DNA from: Zygnema cylindricum
Lineage: Eukaryota > Streptophyta > Zygnematophyceae > Zygnematales > Zygnemataceae
DNA: 64,000 bases
Direction: 5' to 3'
Assembly: GCA_037447655.1 (NCBI GenBank)
Contig: JBBHKE010001325.1
Span: 1-64,000, forward strand
This document shows positions 10,325 to 20,847 of the stretch, in pieces. Under the pieces are notes generated by a model. That model saw nothing but the letters and a program-made list of their open reading frames with translations, had not been told where the DNA came from and did not search any database. The position numbers and the translations under genes are program-made. The stretch's first letter is position 1. Each line of letters opens with the position of its first letter.

Positions 10325-13300
10325 CTCCTAATCTCTCTTTCTAGGATCATTAAGACTCCTACTGAGTACTCCAACTGCTGCCGCTATGTCCGGCTTGGTA
10401 CAGTTCATAAAATAGATTAAGCTTCCTACGACCTGTCTATAAGGAATAGACTTCATGAACTCTCTCTCCTCTAGACTCATCTGATCGTCTAAGATCATCA
10501 CTCCTCCTTTTACACTCCCATCACTTACTTTTTTCAAGTCCATGGGAGTGGTACAACTGTTAGCATTTTCCATCTGGAATTTCTCAAGCATATTACCTAT
10601 TGCTTCTTTCTGAGTAAGTCTGATAATCTTCTTCCCTCTATCTCTCTCCATTTGGATCCCCAAAATATATTTTGCCTCCCCTAAATCCTTCATATCAAAT
10701 CTGCCCCTAAGATCTTTCTTTTTATTGATATTATCTAAAGACTTACTTAACACAAGCAGATCATCCACATAAATTGCAATAAAAATGACACCATTCTCAT
10801 CTTCAAACATATAGATAGAATGGTCAGAGCTGATCCGGATGTATCCCAGATCGGTGAGAAACTCATCTAGTTTCTTGTTCCACTGTCGGGGAGCCTGTTT
10901 CAGTCCATATAAGGACTTTATGAGCCTGCACACTTTGCTCTCTTCTCCTTTTTCCACAAACCCCTCGTGTTGCCTCATAAAAATTTCTTCCTCTAACTCA
11001 CCATTAAGAAAAGCAGTCTTAATATCCATCTGGTGAATTTCCATGTCTTCCGCTGCGGCCAGACTGAGGAGAATCCTTACCGATGGGAACCGAACAACTG
11101 GAGCAAAGGTCTCCTCATAGTCAATCCCCTCCTTTTGGGTGAACCCCTTTGCTACCAATCGAGCCTTATACCTCTCAATTGTATTATCTGGGTTCAGTTT
11201 TAGTTTAAATACCCATTTACATCCAATAGGTTTTCTGTCAGGAGGGCAATCCGCTAGTTCCCAAGTATTTGCTTCCATGATAGAAGCCATCTCATCATTT
11301 ATGGCTCTAATCCATCTTTCTTTCTCTGGACTATTTACTGCCTCTAAGTAAGACTGAGGCTCATCTGGGTGAGATAGCTTAGTTACCTTATGTGCAGCTT
11401 GTTTTTCCTGTATCCTTTTGCTGCTCCTCCTTCCTCCCTCAAACTCCGAAGCTGGAATGGATGGAAGTCTTGGATTTCTTCTCACTGTCTCATCGGCTCC
11501 CCTGTCCATAAAAACCGTATCTTGTCCCGCTTCTTCCATCTCCTCGAAGTCCATAGGAGTATGTGAGGTTTTCGGTGAGTCTCCTGTATCTTCGATCTCC
11601 CCTGAATCTGTAATCACAGTTTCACTCATGTCTTTTTCGGGAATGACTGAGTTCTCCTCACTTTCGGACTCAAATCTGATTCTTATCTTCTTTGTATATT
11701 TGAAGGGGTCAAATGACTTCCCTTCATCCATGACAACTAAGTGTTTGACCAGAATGATATCTTTCTTTGCTAAGTCATAGACTCTATATCCCTTAACATC
11801 CTCATCATATCCCACAAAGTATCCAGGTTTTCCCTTAGCATCTAGTTTCCAGTTTTTCCTATCCGTGTCAAGACTGTAAACTTGGCTACCAAATACTTTA
11901 AGGTGTGAGATATCTGGTTTCCTTCCAACCCATCTCTCATAAGGTGTCACTCCCTTTACAGCTGAGGTAAGGACTCTATTTTTAATATAGTTGGCACAGT
12001 TCATTGCCTCTGCCCAAAATCTCTTTCCTATTTTCTTGTCTGCCAACATACTACATGCACTATCTCCTAGTGTTCTATTCAACCTCTCAGCTACCCCATT
12101 TTGTTCTGGGTTATATGGTACAGTTTTCTGGTGCTCCACTCCCTCATCTCTCAAATATTCCTCAAACTCGTTAGAGGTATATTCCCCCCCATTATCACTC
12201 CTTATCCTTTTAATGGGGATTTCATGCAACTTCTCACTCCAAGCTTTATATTCTTTGAAGTAAGTTGATGCTTCAGACTTTGTTTTCAGAAAGTAGACTC
12301 TAGAGTATCTAGACCAGTCATCAGTTATTGTCATCATAAACCTCTTTCCTCCAACCGAAGGTACTTTTGCAGGCCCCCAAATATCTGTGTGGACTAAATC
12401 TAATACTTTCTCACCTCTATATGTGGCGGCTTTGGGAAAGGGAAGTCTGTGAGCCTTACCTTGAGCACAACCACTACAATCATCCATCATTTCATTATCC
12501 CCAAACTCAATGCCATCTACTACCCCAAGTTTTTTCATTTCCCTTAACCTATCAAAATGTACATGCCCCAACCGCTTATGCCAAATCATCACCTTAGGGA
12601 CACCAACATAGTAAGCATTCTTCTTTTCATTACTCAAGTTAAGCCTAAACATTCCTTGGCTACCCTTATCTGCTGTGAAGTAAACTTCATCCCCATACTT
12701 AGCTGTAAAGACTCCCTTTCTGGTGAAGGTATCAAACTCTTTGTCATCTAACACAGAAGTAGAGACAAGGTTTTTACTCAGCTGTGGAATGTAAAGTACA
12801 TCTGAGAATGTAAGTATAGAAGTCTTACCCTCCACTAAGACTTTCAGATCTACTGATCCCACTAGATCTGTAGTAACCACTCTCCCATCCCCATACTCTA
12901 TCTCTACAGTAGGAATCTTTCTTAACTTAGTGAAGAGTTCTTTATCACGACACATATGCATGGATGCACCTGAGTCGATGATCCATCGTTCCTGTGGAGC
13001 TTCCCGGATGGCTCCAAGGGCACACTTCTGCCTCCGAGGAATCTCCTTCTCCTCCAAACTCTTGTCAAAAAGAAGCTCCCCATCCTCCTCAGAGGACTCA
13101 TCCTCGGTTTCTCCTGACACCTTTGTAACCACAAGTGCCTTTTTCTTCCCTCCGGAAGAACCCCCTCCACGGTTCTCTTGGAGCCTCAGCTCTGATAGCT
13201 TGACACAATCTGCAATAAAGTGCCCCGGCTTTTTGCAAAAATGACAAAGACCCTTTGGGGGCCTTTGTCCCCCTGAATGATCTCTTTCCCCTCTATAAGG

Positions 13301-14119
13301 TTTCTTCGGGTCCTTTCCCCATCGGTCCCCTCCTACTGCTAGAGCTTGAATGCTCTTTCCTCCTCTCCTAATCTCCATTGTGTTTTCCTGCACAAGTATC
13401 ATCCTGACTACTGTGTTCCATTTCCATGAACTATCAGGCATTCCCTGTACTGGGTACACTAAATTTTCGAACTCATTTGGTAATTTCATGATAAGGGTGT
13501 TAACTTTCATTTTCATTGTACCTATCCACCCGGCACTTTCCATTTCTGTATACAAACAAGAAAGATCATTACAGTAATCTAACATCTTTCCTCCTTTGTA
13601 AGTGTAACTCAATAGCTTTTGCTCAGCCAACTGGAGCTCCTGAATAGTTCCAGCTCTATAAATTTCCACCAAACTCACCCACAACTCCTCGGTCTTGTAA
13701 ATGTGAAGATGAGGAGTGGCCAAACCTTGAGTGAGGTGCCTCAGAATGAAGTTCTTGGCAGCCATGTTTACATCCTCCCACATTTGAGTATCGTTCTCCA
13801 CGGTCTTCACGATTGCCGCTCCCGATACTGTGGCAATAGGAGTAAGGGGTGTCTCCTTCCCTTTCCCCTTTTCGGACACACTGCTGTCCCCATCATCTGC
13901 CTCCTCCGCCGAGGCAGCCGTTGTTGCAGGAAACCTTACTCCCCCAAATCCTGGTGGAGTTCCTGAAGGTGGACGTTTCACTTGTCCACTGACGATACCC
14001 CAGTATCGTTTTTCACACAAAGCTCCCATCATCATGGCTTCCCAATAGATGAACCCAGATCCATTGAAGGTGGGCACCCTAGAGGGTGGGCCCATAACCT
14101 GCAATTCTGTGTCCTCCAT
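10325..14119 (-). CDS. copia element 1: Gag-Pol polyprotein (Gag, protease, integrase, RT)
   Basis: 1263 codons before the TAG. The start ATG (14119) lies 20 nt inside the 5' LTR, and residues 8-16 (VMGPPSRVP) are encoded by the primer binding site. Domains: Gag capsid-like region about residues 110-255; zinc knuckle CHFCKKPGHFIADC (292-305); aspartic protease WIIDSGASMH (catalytic D382); GAG-pre-integrase HHCC region WHKRLGHVH...CSGCAQGK (513-554); integrase D579, D642, E678 (DD35E); RT with MDIKTAF (D1032) and YVDD (1117-1120). All catalytic residues I can check are present. The ORF is long and uninterrupted, in line with recent insertion. The only clear lesion is the terminal nonsense codon that cuts off RNase H. 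Expression would start from the LTR promoter (TATAAA at 14320-14315). Confidence 0.95.
14085..14099 (-). promoter_or_regulatory. primer binding site of copia element 1 (tRNA-iMet anticodon arm)
   Basis: On the minus strand GGTTATGGGCCCACC directly follows the LTR end GCA. The 15 nt are complementary to the anticodon stem-loop of plant initiator tRNA-Met as recalled. This suggests priming by a cleaved half-tRNA as in Drosophila copia. The site is inside gag. Confidence 0.8.
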
Positions 14120-15147
14120 TGGACCACAGAATACATGAAGCCTCTAGATAGTATTTAACTAACCCACTTTAAGCCACAACCACTGCTGCCCAAGAAGGCA
14201 AACTGACAATTTGACTGCACCCCTGTGTAGCCTGGACTCTCCTGAGTCCGTAGAAAAAAGAATCACTGAAAACGGCCAACCAGGCGATAAGTTATAGGGT
14301 GGCAAAGATGCCAATTTATACAAACTCTCTGAGAGAGAGGACTATCTACCTAAATTTTCCTAAGTCCTAGTTTTTCCTAATTCCCTCTCACAGCTCCTAT
14401 CTACTGCCTGTATGAACCAATCACAAAACTGTATAGTACTAGAAAGTACTACTGTCGATGTACTTTCTGTACGGCCTCTGTACGACAAGGCCATTAAGTG
14501 GACGCGTGTCCACTTTCCACTCGTCCGTACGTTCCTCGGAATTCCCGCGACCGAATGATGTCTTCCCACGTGGCGCCAAGTCATGCCACGTAACTAAATG
14601 CCAAAATGACCACTCCGGGATTTCGGCGATGATGTGCGCCGTTGGATTATATGCGAAACGTAATCTTGGCCGGAATAAATACTTGCGCGATATTTGTTCC
14701 GATGTAGAAATAAAATGCGTGGTATCCGTTTTGAATTAGCGTCGTACGACGTACTTTATAAAACTGTATATATGTACGCCGTAAACAGTTTTGGTTAAAT
14801 GAACTTTATCCTTTCGAACTAAATATATATCTATCACATACCATAGCACTTAGCACTGGTCCTAGTCTATTAGGATAAAGCTGACCGCTACCGGTCGATT
14901 TGACGAACCGCAGGTACCGGGATCAAATCTCTGGTCCGTCAAGTATATTTTTAGTAACCTACTAAAAATAGTTGTCTGTTGAACTAAGGCAGCCATGGAT
15001 CAACCTCTCTCTCTTTCCTTCAGTGACTACAGCAAGTATGGGGGCTAGAGAGCGGAGGTGGAGGCAGGCTGTCCGTCCTTTTCTTTTTCCTTTTATAAAA
15101 ACATATTTAAACCTAGAAAATACTCTAGAAATCTATAAATTTCAACA
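14100..15147 (-). repeat. 5' LTR of copia element 1, with promoter
   Basis: 1048 bp. On the minus strand U3 holds the ACGTGGC boxes near 14575, a GTAC-rich imperfect hairpin near 14433-14475, and a TATAAA box (14320-14315) roughly 200 nt upstream of the LTR end. The tRNA-like segment (about 14861-14944) is antisense to transcription. The gag start codon sits 20 nt before the end. Confidence 0.93.
14315..14320 (-). promoter_or_regulatory. TATA box of the copia element 1 LTR promoter
   Basis: TATAAA on the minus strand, directly downstream of a CTCTCAGAGAG-like palindromic stretch. The same TATAAA plus palindrome arrangement is found at the equivalent place in the other LTRs (for example 38271-38276), which supports it as the core promoter defining the U3/R border. 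Confidence 0.6.
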
Positions 15148-15152
15148 GTTGC

Positions 15153-16123
15153 AATCACTGAAAGTCGGAGATAAAGCTAGAGCCATGGCTGCCTATGTTA
15201 TCCTGAGATTTACGGGTAGTAGATTAGTTGACTTACAGCAGTAAATTAGTTGATTTACTTTATGGGTAGTAGATTAGTTGACTTACAGTAGTAAATTTGT
15301 TGATTTACTAATTAACTAAAAGAAGAGCTGTCGGAACTAGGATTTGATCCTGGTACCTACTGGCCGTCAAAGCTGCCGGTAGCCGAAAGCTATATCCATT
15401 TAATCTATGAGGAGAGTTAGATTATATACGGTTTGATAATTAGATAAACATTTCTACGCTAACAAATTCATTTAACGGAAACTATTTACGGATACAAAGA
15501 TTTGGTTATGTAAAAGTACGGATTAATGAACGGACTAGAAACAAATACCGCGCATTTATTTCGATAGTGAAACGAATACCGCGCAAGTATCTATTACGGC
15601 TACGATTAAATCTCCATTTAAATCGGACGGCTAAAATGAATGCCGAGATCACAGAGGAGGATTTTCGGCGGTTTTTGGTCATCGCCACATCGGATGATAC
15701 GTGACAGAATGACATTGGATCGCGGCATCTCGGGGGATTAAGGGAGCAAATCCGGATATACCACTTGTCGACATTTAGGCCATGTCGTACAGTATCCGTA
15801 AAGAAAGTACACCGGTAGCTGTACTTCTGTGTACAAAAGAGTAATATAATTGGTTTCTGTACATTAGTAGATAGAGTTTGTGAGAGAGATAGAACTTCGA
15901 AAAATTGGTAGATAGGACCCTCTCTCTTAGAGAGTTTCTGTACAAAAGGTCAACTTTCACCCTCCATAACTGACTTCTTAGGGGAGCAAACTCAGAGATT
16001 ATTTTTGCTATTGACTTAGGGGAGTCTTGCCTTCACAGGGATGAAAGACAAAGGGGTCAGATTATCCTAGAGGCTTCGTGTGAGCTGCTTACTCAAAGGT
16101 CCTATAGAGGTCTCAGAATTGCA
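15153..16123 (+). repeat. right part of split 5' LTR (LTR-3)
   Basis: Continuation of the LTR begun at 8603, resuming after the duplicated GTTGC (15148-15152) and ending AATTGCA at 16123. The two parts total about 1080 bp. It contains an antisense tRNA-like segment (about 15330-15417) with a diverged B-box (GGATCAAATCC), a purine-rich TTAGTTGACTTACAG(C/T)AGTAAATT direct repeat at 15225-15300, and the superfamily hairpin and TATA region. Confidence 0.85.
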
Positions 16124-17663
16124 GGTTATAGGCCCACCATCTAGGGTGCCCATATTCAATGGAGCAGGCTTCATATACTGGGAAAGTATGATGACAGGAG
16201 CTCTATGTGAGAAACAATTTTGGGGAATAGTGAGTGGACGGGTGAGGCGTCCATCCAGTCCTGGGATACCTCCAAGGTTTATAGGAGGTAGATTCCCTAG
16301 AGATGCAAATCCATTTTCAACAGAGGAGACAAAGGAAGGAGAGGTGGTGGACAAAGGAAAGGAGAAGGAGACGACCACACAAATGGCAACTGGTTCGGCA
16401 TTCATGTCACCTATTCCAATGAACGAAGAGAATGATACTAATACGTGGGACTTCACCAATATGGCGGCAAAGCACTTCATCCTCCTTATCTTACTCAAGG
16501 ACTTGCATGTCCTCATTTGCAGATAGAAAGGGCATCCGATCTTTGGATGGCTCTCATAGAGATGTACCGAAGTGGTACGATTCAGTAACAACAGTTGGCT
16601 GATCAGAAAGTTAAGGAGTATGTATACAAAGGTGGGAAGATGTTGGATTTTTGCAATGAGCTTGCTACACTTTTCATGGAGCTAGAGAAACGACTTGCCC
16701 ACTCTTTTTTGGGGGGCAAGTGTTTAGGACTTGCCGGACTCAAGATGGATATGGAACTTAATGGTAGGAATGATTCTCGTTCGGGAGAACACAATTGAGA
16801 TCTGAAGGTGAGGAATAAGTGGGCAAGCCTTGGCAGCTGGGACCGACTGGAGGAAAAAGGATTCCCGAAGACCGGTTAGGAATTACGGAGCGGGGGAGCC
16901 GAAAAATCACACCGATGAGTTTGGACCAAGGGCTCCTAAGGGTTTATGTCATTTCTGTAAGAAACCATGGCACTATATGGCGGAGTGCTGTAAGCTAACT
17001 GAGCTTCGATTAAAGGAGGGGCAGTCCGGTGGAACCCCGAGAGGAAAGAAAAAGGCCATTGTGACACAGGTACATGAGGTGGAATCCAAAGACGAAGACG
17101 ATGAGCTCCTATTAGATGAGGAGTTGGAAGCGACAAACGAGGTAGAAATTCCACGAAAGCAGAAATGTGTTTTCAATGGATTGAAAGGTGAAGCAGGCTC
17201 GATTGTAGATTCAAGTGCCTCCATGCACATGTGTAAGGATAAACACCTGTTCACTAAGATAAGAAAGATTCCCACCGTAGAGATAGAGTACAAAAATGGG
17301 AGGATAGTCACTACTACTCTTGTAGGATCGGTAGATCTAAAAATATTAGTAGAAGGAATGACACCATAGTTACATTCTCCGATGTGTTGTTTATTCCGGA
17401 GCTGAAAAAAAACCTCATCTCAACATCTGTATTAGATGATAAGGGTTTTGATACTAGCACTAGGAATGGAGTCTTTACTGCTAGTTTTGAGGAAGAAGTT
17501 TATTTCAACTTTGAAAAAGGTAGCCAAGGGATGTTTAGGCTGATTTTAAGCAATGAAAAGAAGAAACTTTATTATGCTGGTATTCATGATATAATGATGT
17601 GGCATAAGAGGCTTGGGCATGTGAAAATCTAGATAAGCTAAGATAGATGAAAAATATGGGAGT
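16124..17663 (+). pseudogene. copia gag and protease region, decayed and truncated (element 3)
   Basis: Plus-strand gag to pre-integrase remnant following LTR-3. It contains the PBS-encoded VIGPPSRVP (PBS has one mismatch, ATAGGCCC), a Gag domain broken by frameshifts near 16490 and 16700, a zinc knuckle CHFCKKPWHYMAEC where the Gly before His is Trp, and a protease motif DSSA in place of DSGA. It then reads FSDVLFIPELKKNL and the WHKRLGHV motif of the pre-integrase domain. Frames change at about 16530, 16800 and 17370. It stops at 17663 in KNMGV, where the 3' LTR of a minus-strand element is inserted. Related to 21915-26246 but not functional. Confidence 0.85.
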
Positions 17664-18846
17664 TAAAACTCTGAGACCTCCATTGGCCCTCAGAGTATGC
17701 AGATCCAAAAGAAGCTAATCTAGATAGTGCCGACTCCAAGTTAATATAAACCCAAATGATTGACCCCTTGACAGTCACAATCACAATATAGATTTACCCC
17801 TGTGAAATAACACTTTCTGTGTGCTCAGTTCCACCATTGAATGCAAAGTTAGAATATGAGATTTGGACACATTCACCCACTTTGACTTTCCCTTATAAAT
17901 GCAGCCACCCTGGCAGACAAAAACTCTGACCCACTACACCCGTGTGTAGCTTGGACTCCCCTGAGTCCGCAGCAAAAAGAATCACTTAAAATGGTCAAGT
18001 AAATTGATAGTTATGGCTGCCCAAAGTTTGCCATTTATACAAGATGCTCTCTGGGAGAGGCGACTAGCTACTCAAAAAATTCTAAGTCCTATTCTCACTC
18101 TAAGACCCTATCTACTGACGTACGGCACCAATCACATCACTGTACCGTAAAGATAAGTACAGGTGCCGGTGTACTTTCTGTACGACAATCGTACGATATG
18201 GCTGAAATGTGAACACATGTCATATATCTATTTGTTCTCGTAATCTCCGGTGTCCCCGCATTCCAATGTTGACGTGCCATGTGTCATCCTATGTGGCGAT
18301 GACCGCAAACCGCCAAAAGTACATATCCCGCGATCGCGGCGCTTATCGTGGCCGTCCGATTAAATCCGGCTATATTGCTAGCCGTTGAAAATAGACGCGC
18401 GGTATTTGTTTCGCGGTCAAACCAAATGCGCGGTATCCGTTTCAATTAATAAATCTGTACTCCGTACTATACATAACTGTATCTATGCAATACGTATATA
18501 TTTCCAGTTAAATGAACTAGTCTACGTGTAACTATGTAAATAATTATCAAACCCCATACGTCGTAATACCAGCTCTAGTCTAAATGGATAAAGTTACCGG
18601 CTAATGTCGAATTGACGAACGGTAGGTACCAGGATCAATTCTTGGGTCCGTCAAATACCTTTTGGTAAGTATTACTAATTCACCCCCTGTCTTCTCTAGA
18701 GAGCTTAGGCAGCCATGGCTCTAGCTCCCTATCCAGCCTTCAGTGACTACAACAAGTGTGGGGGCTTGGAGATGGGAGTTAGAGGCAGACTTCCTCTGCC
18801 CTTTTTCTATCCTATTACAGACCTAGAAAATACACAAATATCAACA
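17664..18846 (-). repeat. 3' LTR of gag-only element copy 1
   Basis: 1183 bp, starting TGTTGATATTTGTG on the minus strand, preceded by CTAGAAAATAAGGGGAG. The end is TTTTA where TTTCA is expected. It has the same length and sequence family as the LTR at 49505-50687. The tRNA-like segment, antisense to the LTR, lies at about 18570-18653. Confidence 0.9.
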
Positions 18847-19029
18847 CTCCCCTTATTTTCTAGTATTTTTCCCTTTGAACTTCCACAAAAAAAAGTAGAC
18901 AAACACCCCCTTCTCTTTTTCTTTTTCTTTTTCCTTTTTCCTTTTCTTTTCATAAAACTTAAGTATTTAACACAGTGCATTAAATGAACTGAAATAATAA
19001 TTGCATCACACATTTTATTTAACATCCCA

Positions 19030-20847
19030 CTATTCATAAATCGGAGCAAAGATGTTATCCACCTCATCACACACAAACCGATTTCCCTCTTGGGATCCAA
19101 ACAGCCCAGCCCCATCTCCAATCTGCAACATAAACCCAGATGCTAACCCTTTTACAGGCACATCTACACAAGTGACGTCACACCAAGTAGTGATGTAAAA
19201 TCCATCCACCCCCAAATATTCCCAAAAAACACTAGTCCCCACTAAGTTCCTCATAAGATCTACATCTTTCGTACTCATATTTTTATCCATGATAATTACC
19301 CCATTTTCTGAACTTCCCTCACTCTCTCCCATGGAATTCTTTCCACTATTACTTTCTAATTTAATTCCCAATAAATATTTCTTCTCCCCTAAACCTTTAA
19401 TCAAATATTTCTCTTCTCCCCTATCCTTTGAAACCTCTTCGAGTTTCACTTCTCCCCTTTCCTCGGAATCCGTTGAAGTCTCCCTTTCCGACCAGTTTTC
19501 TGGTTCCCTATTATCTATAAAATTATCCTGATTAATTTTATCTTTCCCGTTTTCACTTATGTATCCTAGAACTGACTTTCTCATTTCTAAGTCATACACT
19601 CTACACTCCTCGACATCCTCAAGTACCTCCTCTCTCTTTACTTCCCTTATACCTCCAAAAGCACACTGTTGCCTTCGTGCAATTACTGTGTGCTTTTCTT
19701 TCTTCCCCATACTACTAATCCGGAGAAGCTCTAAAATATCTTCATCCTCTTTCTCCTCTTCCCCTTTTTCCTCCTCATCCACATTCCAACTTCTAAGTTT
19801 TTCCAAACAAGGGCATTCCTCCATATAATGACCCGGTTCCCTACAAAAGAAGCAAACCCTTTTTTTCAAAGCTCCCGTGCCTTTTCCTCTCCCTCTCTTT
19901 CCACCAAAGTTCCGATAAGGTTTACCTTTGTCTTTCTTTCTCTCATCACGCTTCCGCTCGTCACCACTGTTCTTCTCATCACGCTTCCGCTCGTCACCGC
20001 CGTTCCTCTCATCACGCTTCCGCCAATCACCACCAGCTGAAAATGCATTGACCCTGTCTTTTCCCGTACAAAGCTCCAAAGTGCTTTCCCTCACAAGAAT
20101 TATCCCCATGGTAAAGCTCCAAGTCCATGAGGAGCCATCCATTGCCTGCATACGACAAATTATGTTTTCGTACTCATCTGGGAGTTTCATAATTAGTGTA
20201 TTAATCTTACTCTCCTCAGATTCTACATATCCCGCACTAGTAAGCTCAACATATAACGCAGCAATATCATTGCAAAACTCTATCATGCTACCGCCTTTAT
20301 AAACGTAGGCATCTATTTCCTGTTTTACTAATTGCTGCCTCTGAATAGTCTCACTCTTATAAATTTGAGTTAGTGCTTCCCATATCTTTGAAGACTTGGT
20401 TAGACTTAAAAGAGTGATAGCTTTCGACTTAGACACATATCTAAGTATGAGATGTTTTGCTATAGTGTTTTTGTATTCCCATATTTTTGTGTCATTTTCT
20501 TCAGTTTTAATCCCTACATGTGGTACCATAGCTGAGAGCCTAGCTCCCCTCACCATAGGTGTCCCTTTTTCCTTCTCCCCTATTTCCCCATCCACGGAAA
20601 GGTTTTTCCCTTCACCTTCCGTTGCATCTGAACTCTGGATGATATTCTGGGCAGTCTCAGATGATTCTCCGTAGTAAGCTCCTCTAAAGCTAGGTGGCGG
20701 ACATCTCACTTGTCCCGCAACAATTCCCCATAAGTGCTTCTCGAAAAGCAATCCCTCCATTGTAAACGCCCAATACGTGAAGCCTGTTCCATCAAACATA
20801 GGCACCCTAGATGGTGGGCCCATAACCTGAAACTCTGAGACCTCCAT
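19030..20847 (-). CDS. Gag-plus-Pol-relic protein of a non-autonomous copia derivative (605 aa)
   Basis: Start ATG 20 nt inside the LTR; residues 8-16 are VMGPPSRVP from the PBS. Residues 110-255 are the copia Gag domain. A basic, repeated stretch (RKRDERNGGDERKRD, about 275-305) precedes the zinc knuckle CFFCREPGHYMEEC (332-345). After QQCAFGGIRE (about 400) the protein jumps over protease and integrase and keeps only scraps of Pol in order: EECRVYDL (end of integrase), KGLGEKKYLLGI (RT, after the lost YVDD), GVIIMDKNMS (RT/RNase H linker), and YITTWCDVT (start of RNase H). So several in-frame deletions removed all the catalytic cores while keeping one ORF. The product is probably a nucleic-acid-binding capsid protein. 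Frame is lost just after residue 605; a related tail (MLNKMCDAIIISVHLMH) continues in another frame. Confidence 0.9.
   Translation of the reverse strand: MEVSEFQVMGPPSRVPMFDGTGFTYWAFTMEGLLFEKHLWGIVAGQVRCPPPSFRGAYYGESSETAQNIIQSSDATEGEGKNLSVDGEIGEKEKGTPMVRGARLSAMVPHVGIKTEENDTKIWEYKNTIAKHLILRYVSKSKAITLLSLTKSSKIWEALTQIYKSETIQRQQLVKQEIDAYVYKGGSMIEFCNDIAALYVELTSAGYVESEESKINTLIMKLPDEYENIICRMQAMDGSSWTWSFTMGIILVRESTLELCTGKDRVNAFSAGGDWRKRDERNGGDERKRDEKNSGDERKRDERKKDKGKPYRNFGGKRGRGKGTGALKKRVCFFCREPGHYMEECPCLEKLRSWNVDEEEKGEEEKEDEDILELLRISSMGKKEKHTVIARRQQCAFGGIREVKREEVLEDVEECRVYDLEMRKSVLGYISENGKDKINQDNFIDNREPENWSERETSTDSEERGEVKLEEVSKDRGEEKYLIKGLGEKKYLLGIKLESNSGKNSMGESEGSSENGVIIMDKNMSTKDVDLMRNLVGTSVFWEYLGVDGFYITTWCDVTCVDVPVKGLASGFMLQIGDGAGLFGSQEGNRFVCDEVDNIFAPIYE
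20813..20827 (-). promoter_or_regulatory. primer binding site of gag-only element copy 1
   Basis: GGTTATGGGCCCACC on the minus strand immediately after the LTR end TTTCA; identical to the PBS of copia element 1. Confidence 0.78.

Larger units (their letters stand above)
8712..15147 (-). mobile_element. nearly intact Ty1/copia retrotransposon (element 1)
   Basis: A complete element: 5' LTR 15147-14100, primer binding site 14099-14085, gag-pol 14119-9773, polypurine tract CTAGAAAATAAGGGGAG (9776-9760) and 3' LTR 9759-8712. Both LTRs are 1048 bp, start TGTT and end GCA, and by eye differ at only about six positions, so the insertion is recent. It is flanked by a 5-bp target duplication GTTGC (8707-8711 and 15148-15152). 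Domain order Gag-PR-IN-RT-RNase H identifies Ty1/copia (Pseudoviridae type). One in-frame TAG (10325-10327) breaks the polyprotein. Confidence 0.95.

Noticed and set aside
11139-13966. Plus-strand ORFs of 60-120 codons
   Set aside because: Antisense shadows of the copia Gag-Pol ORF on the minus strand, with no independent similarity.
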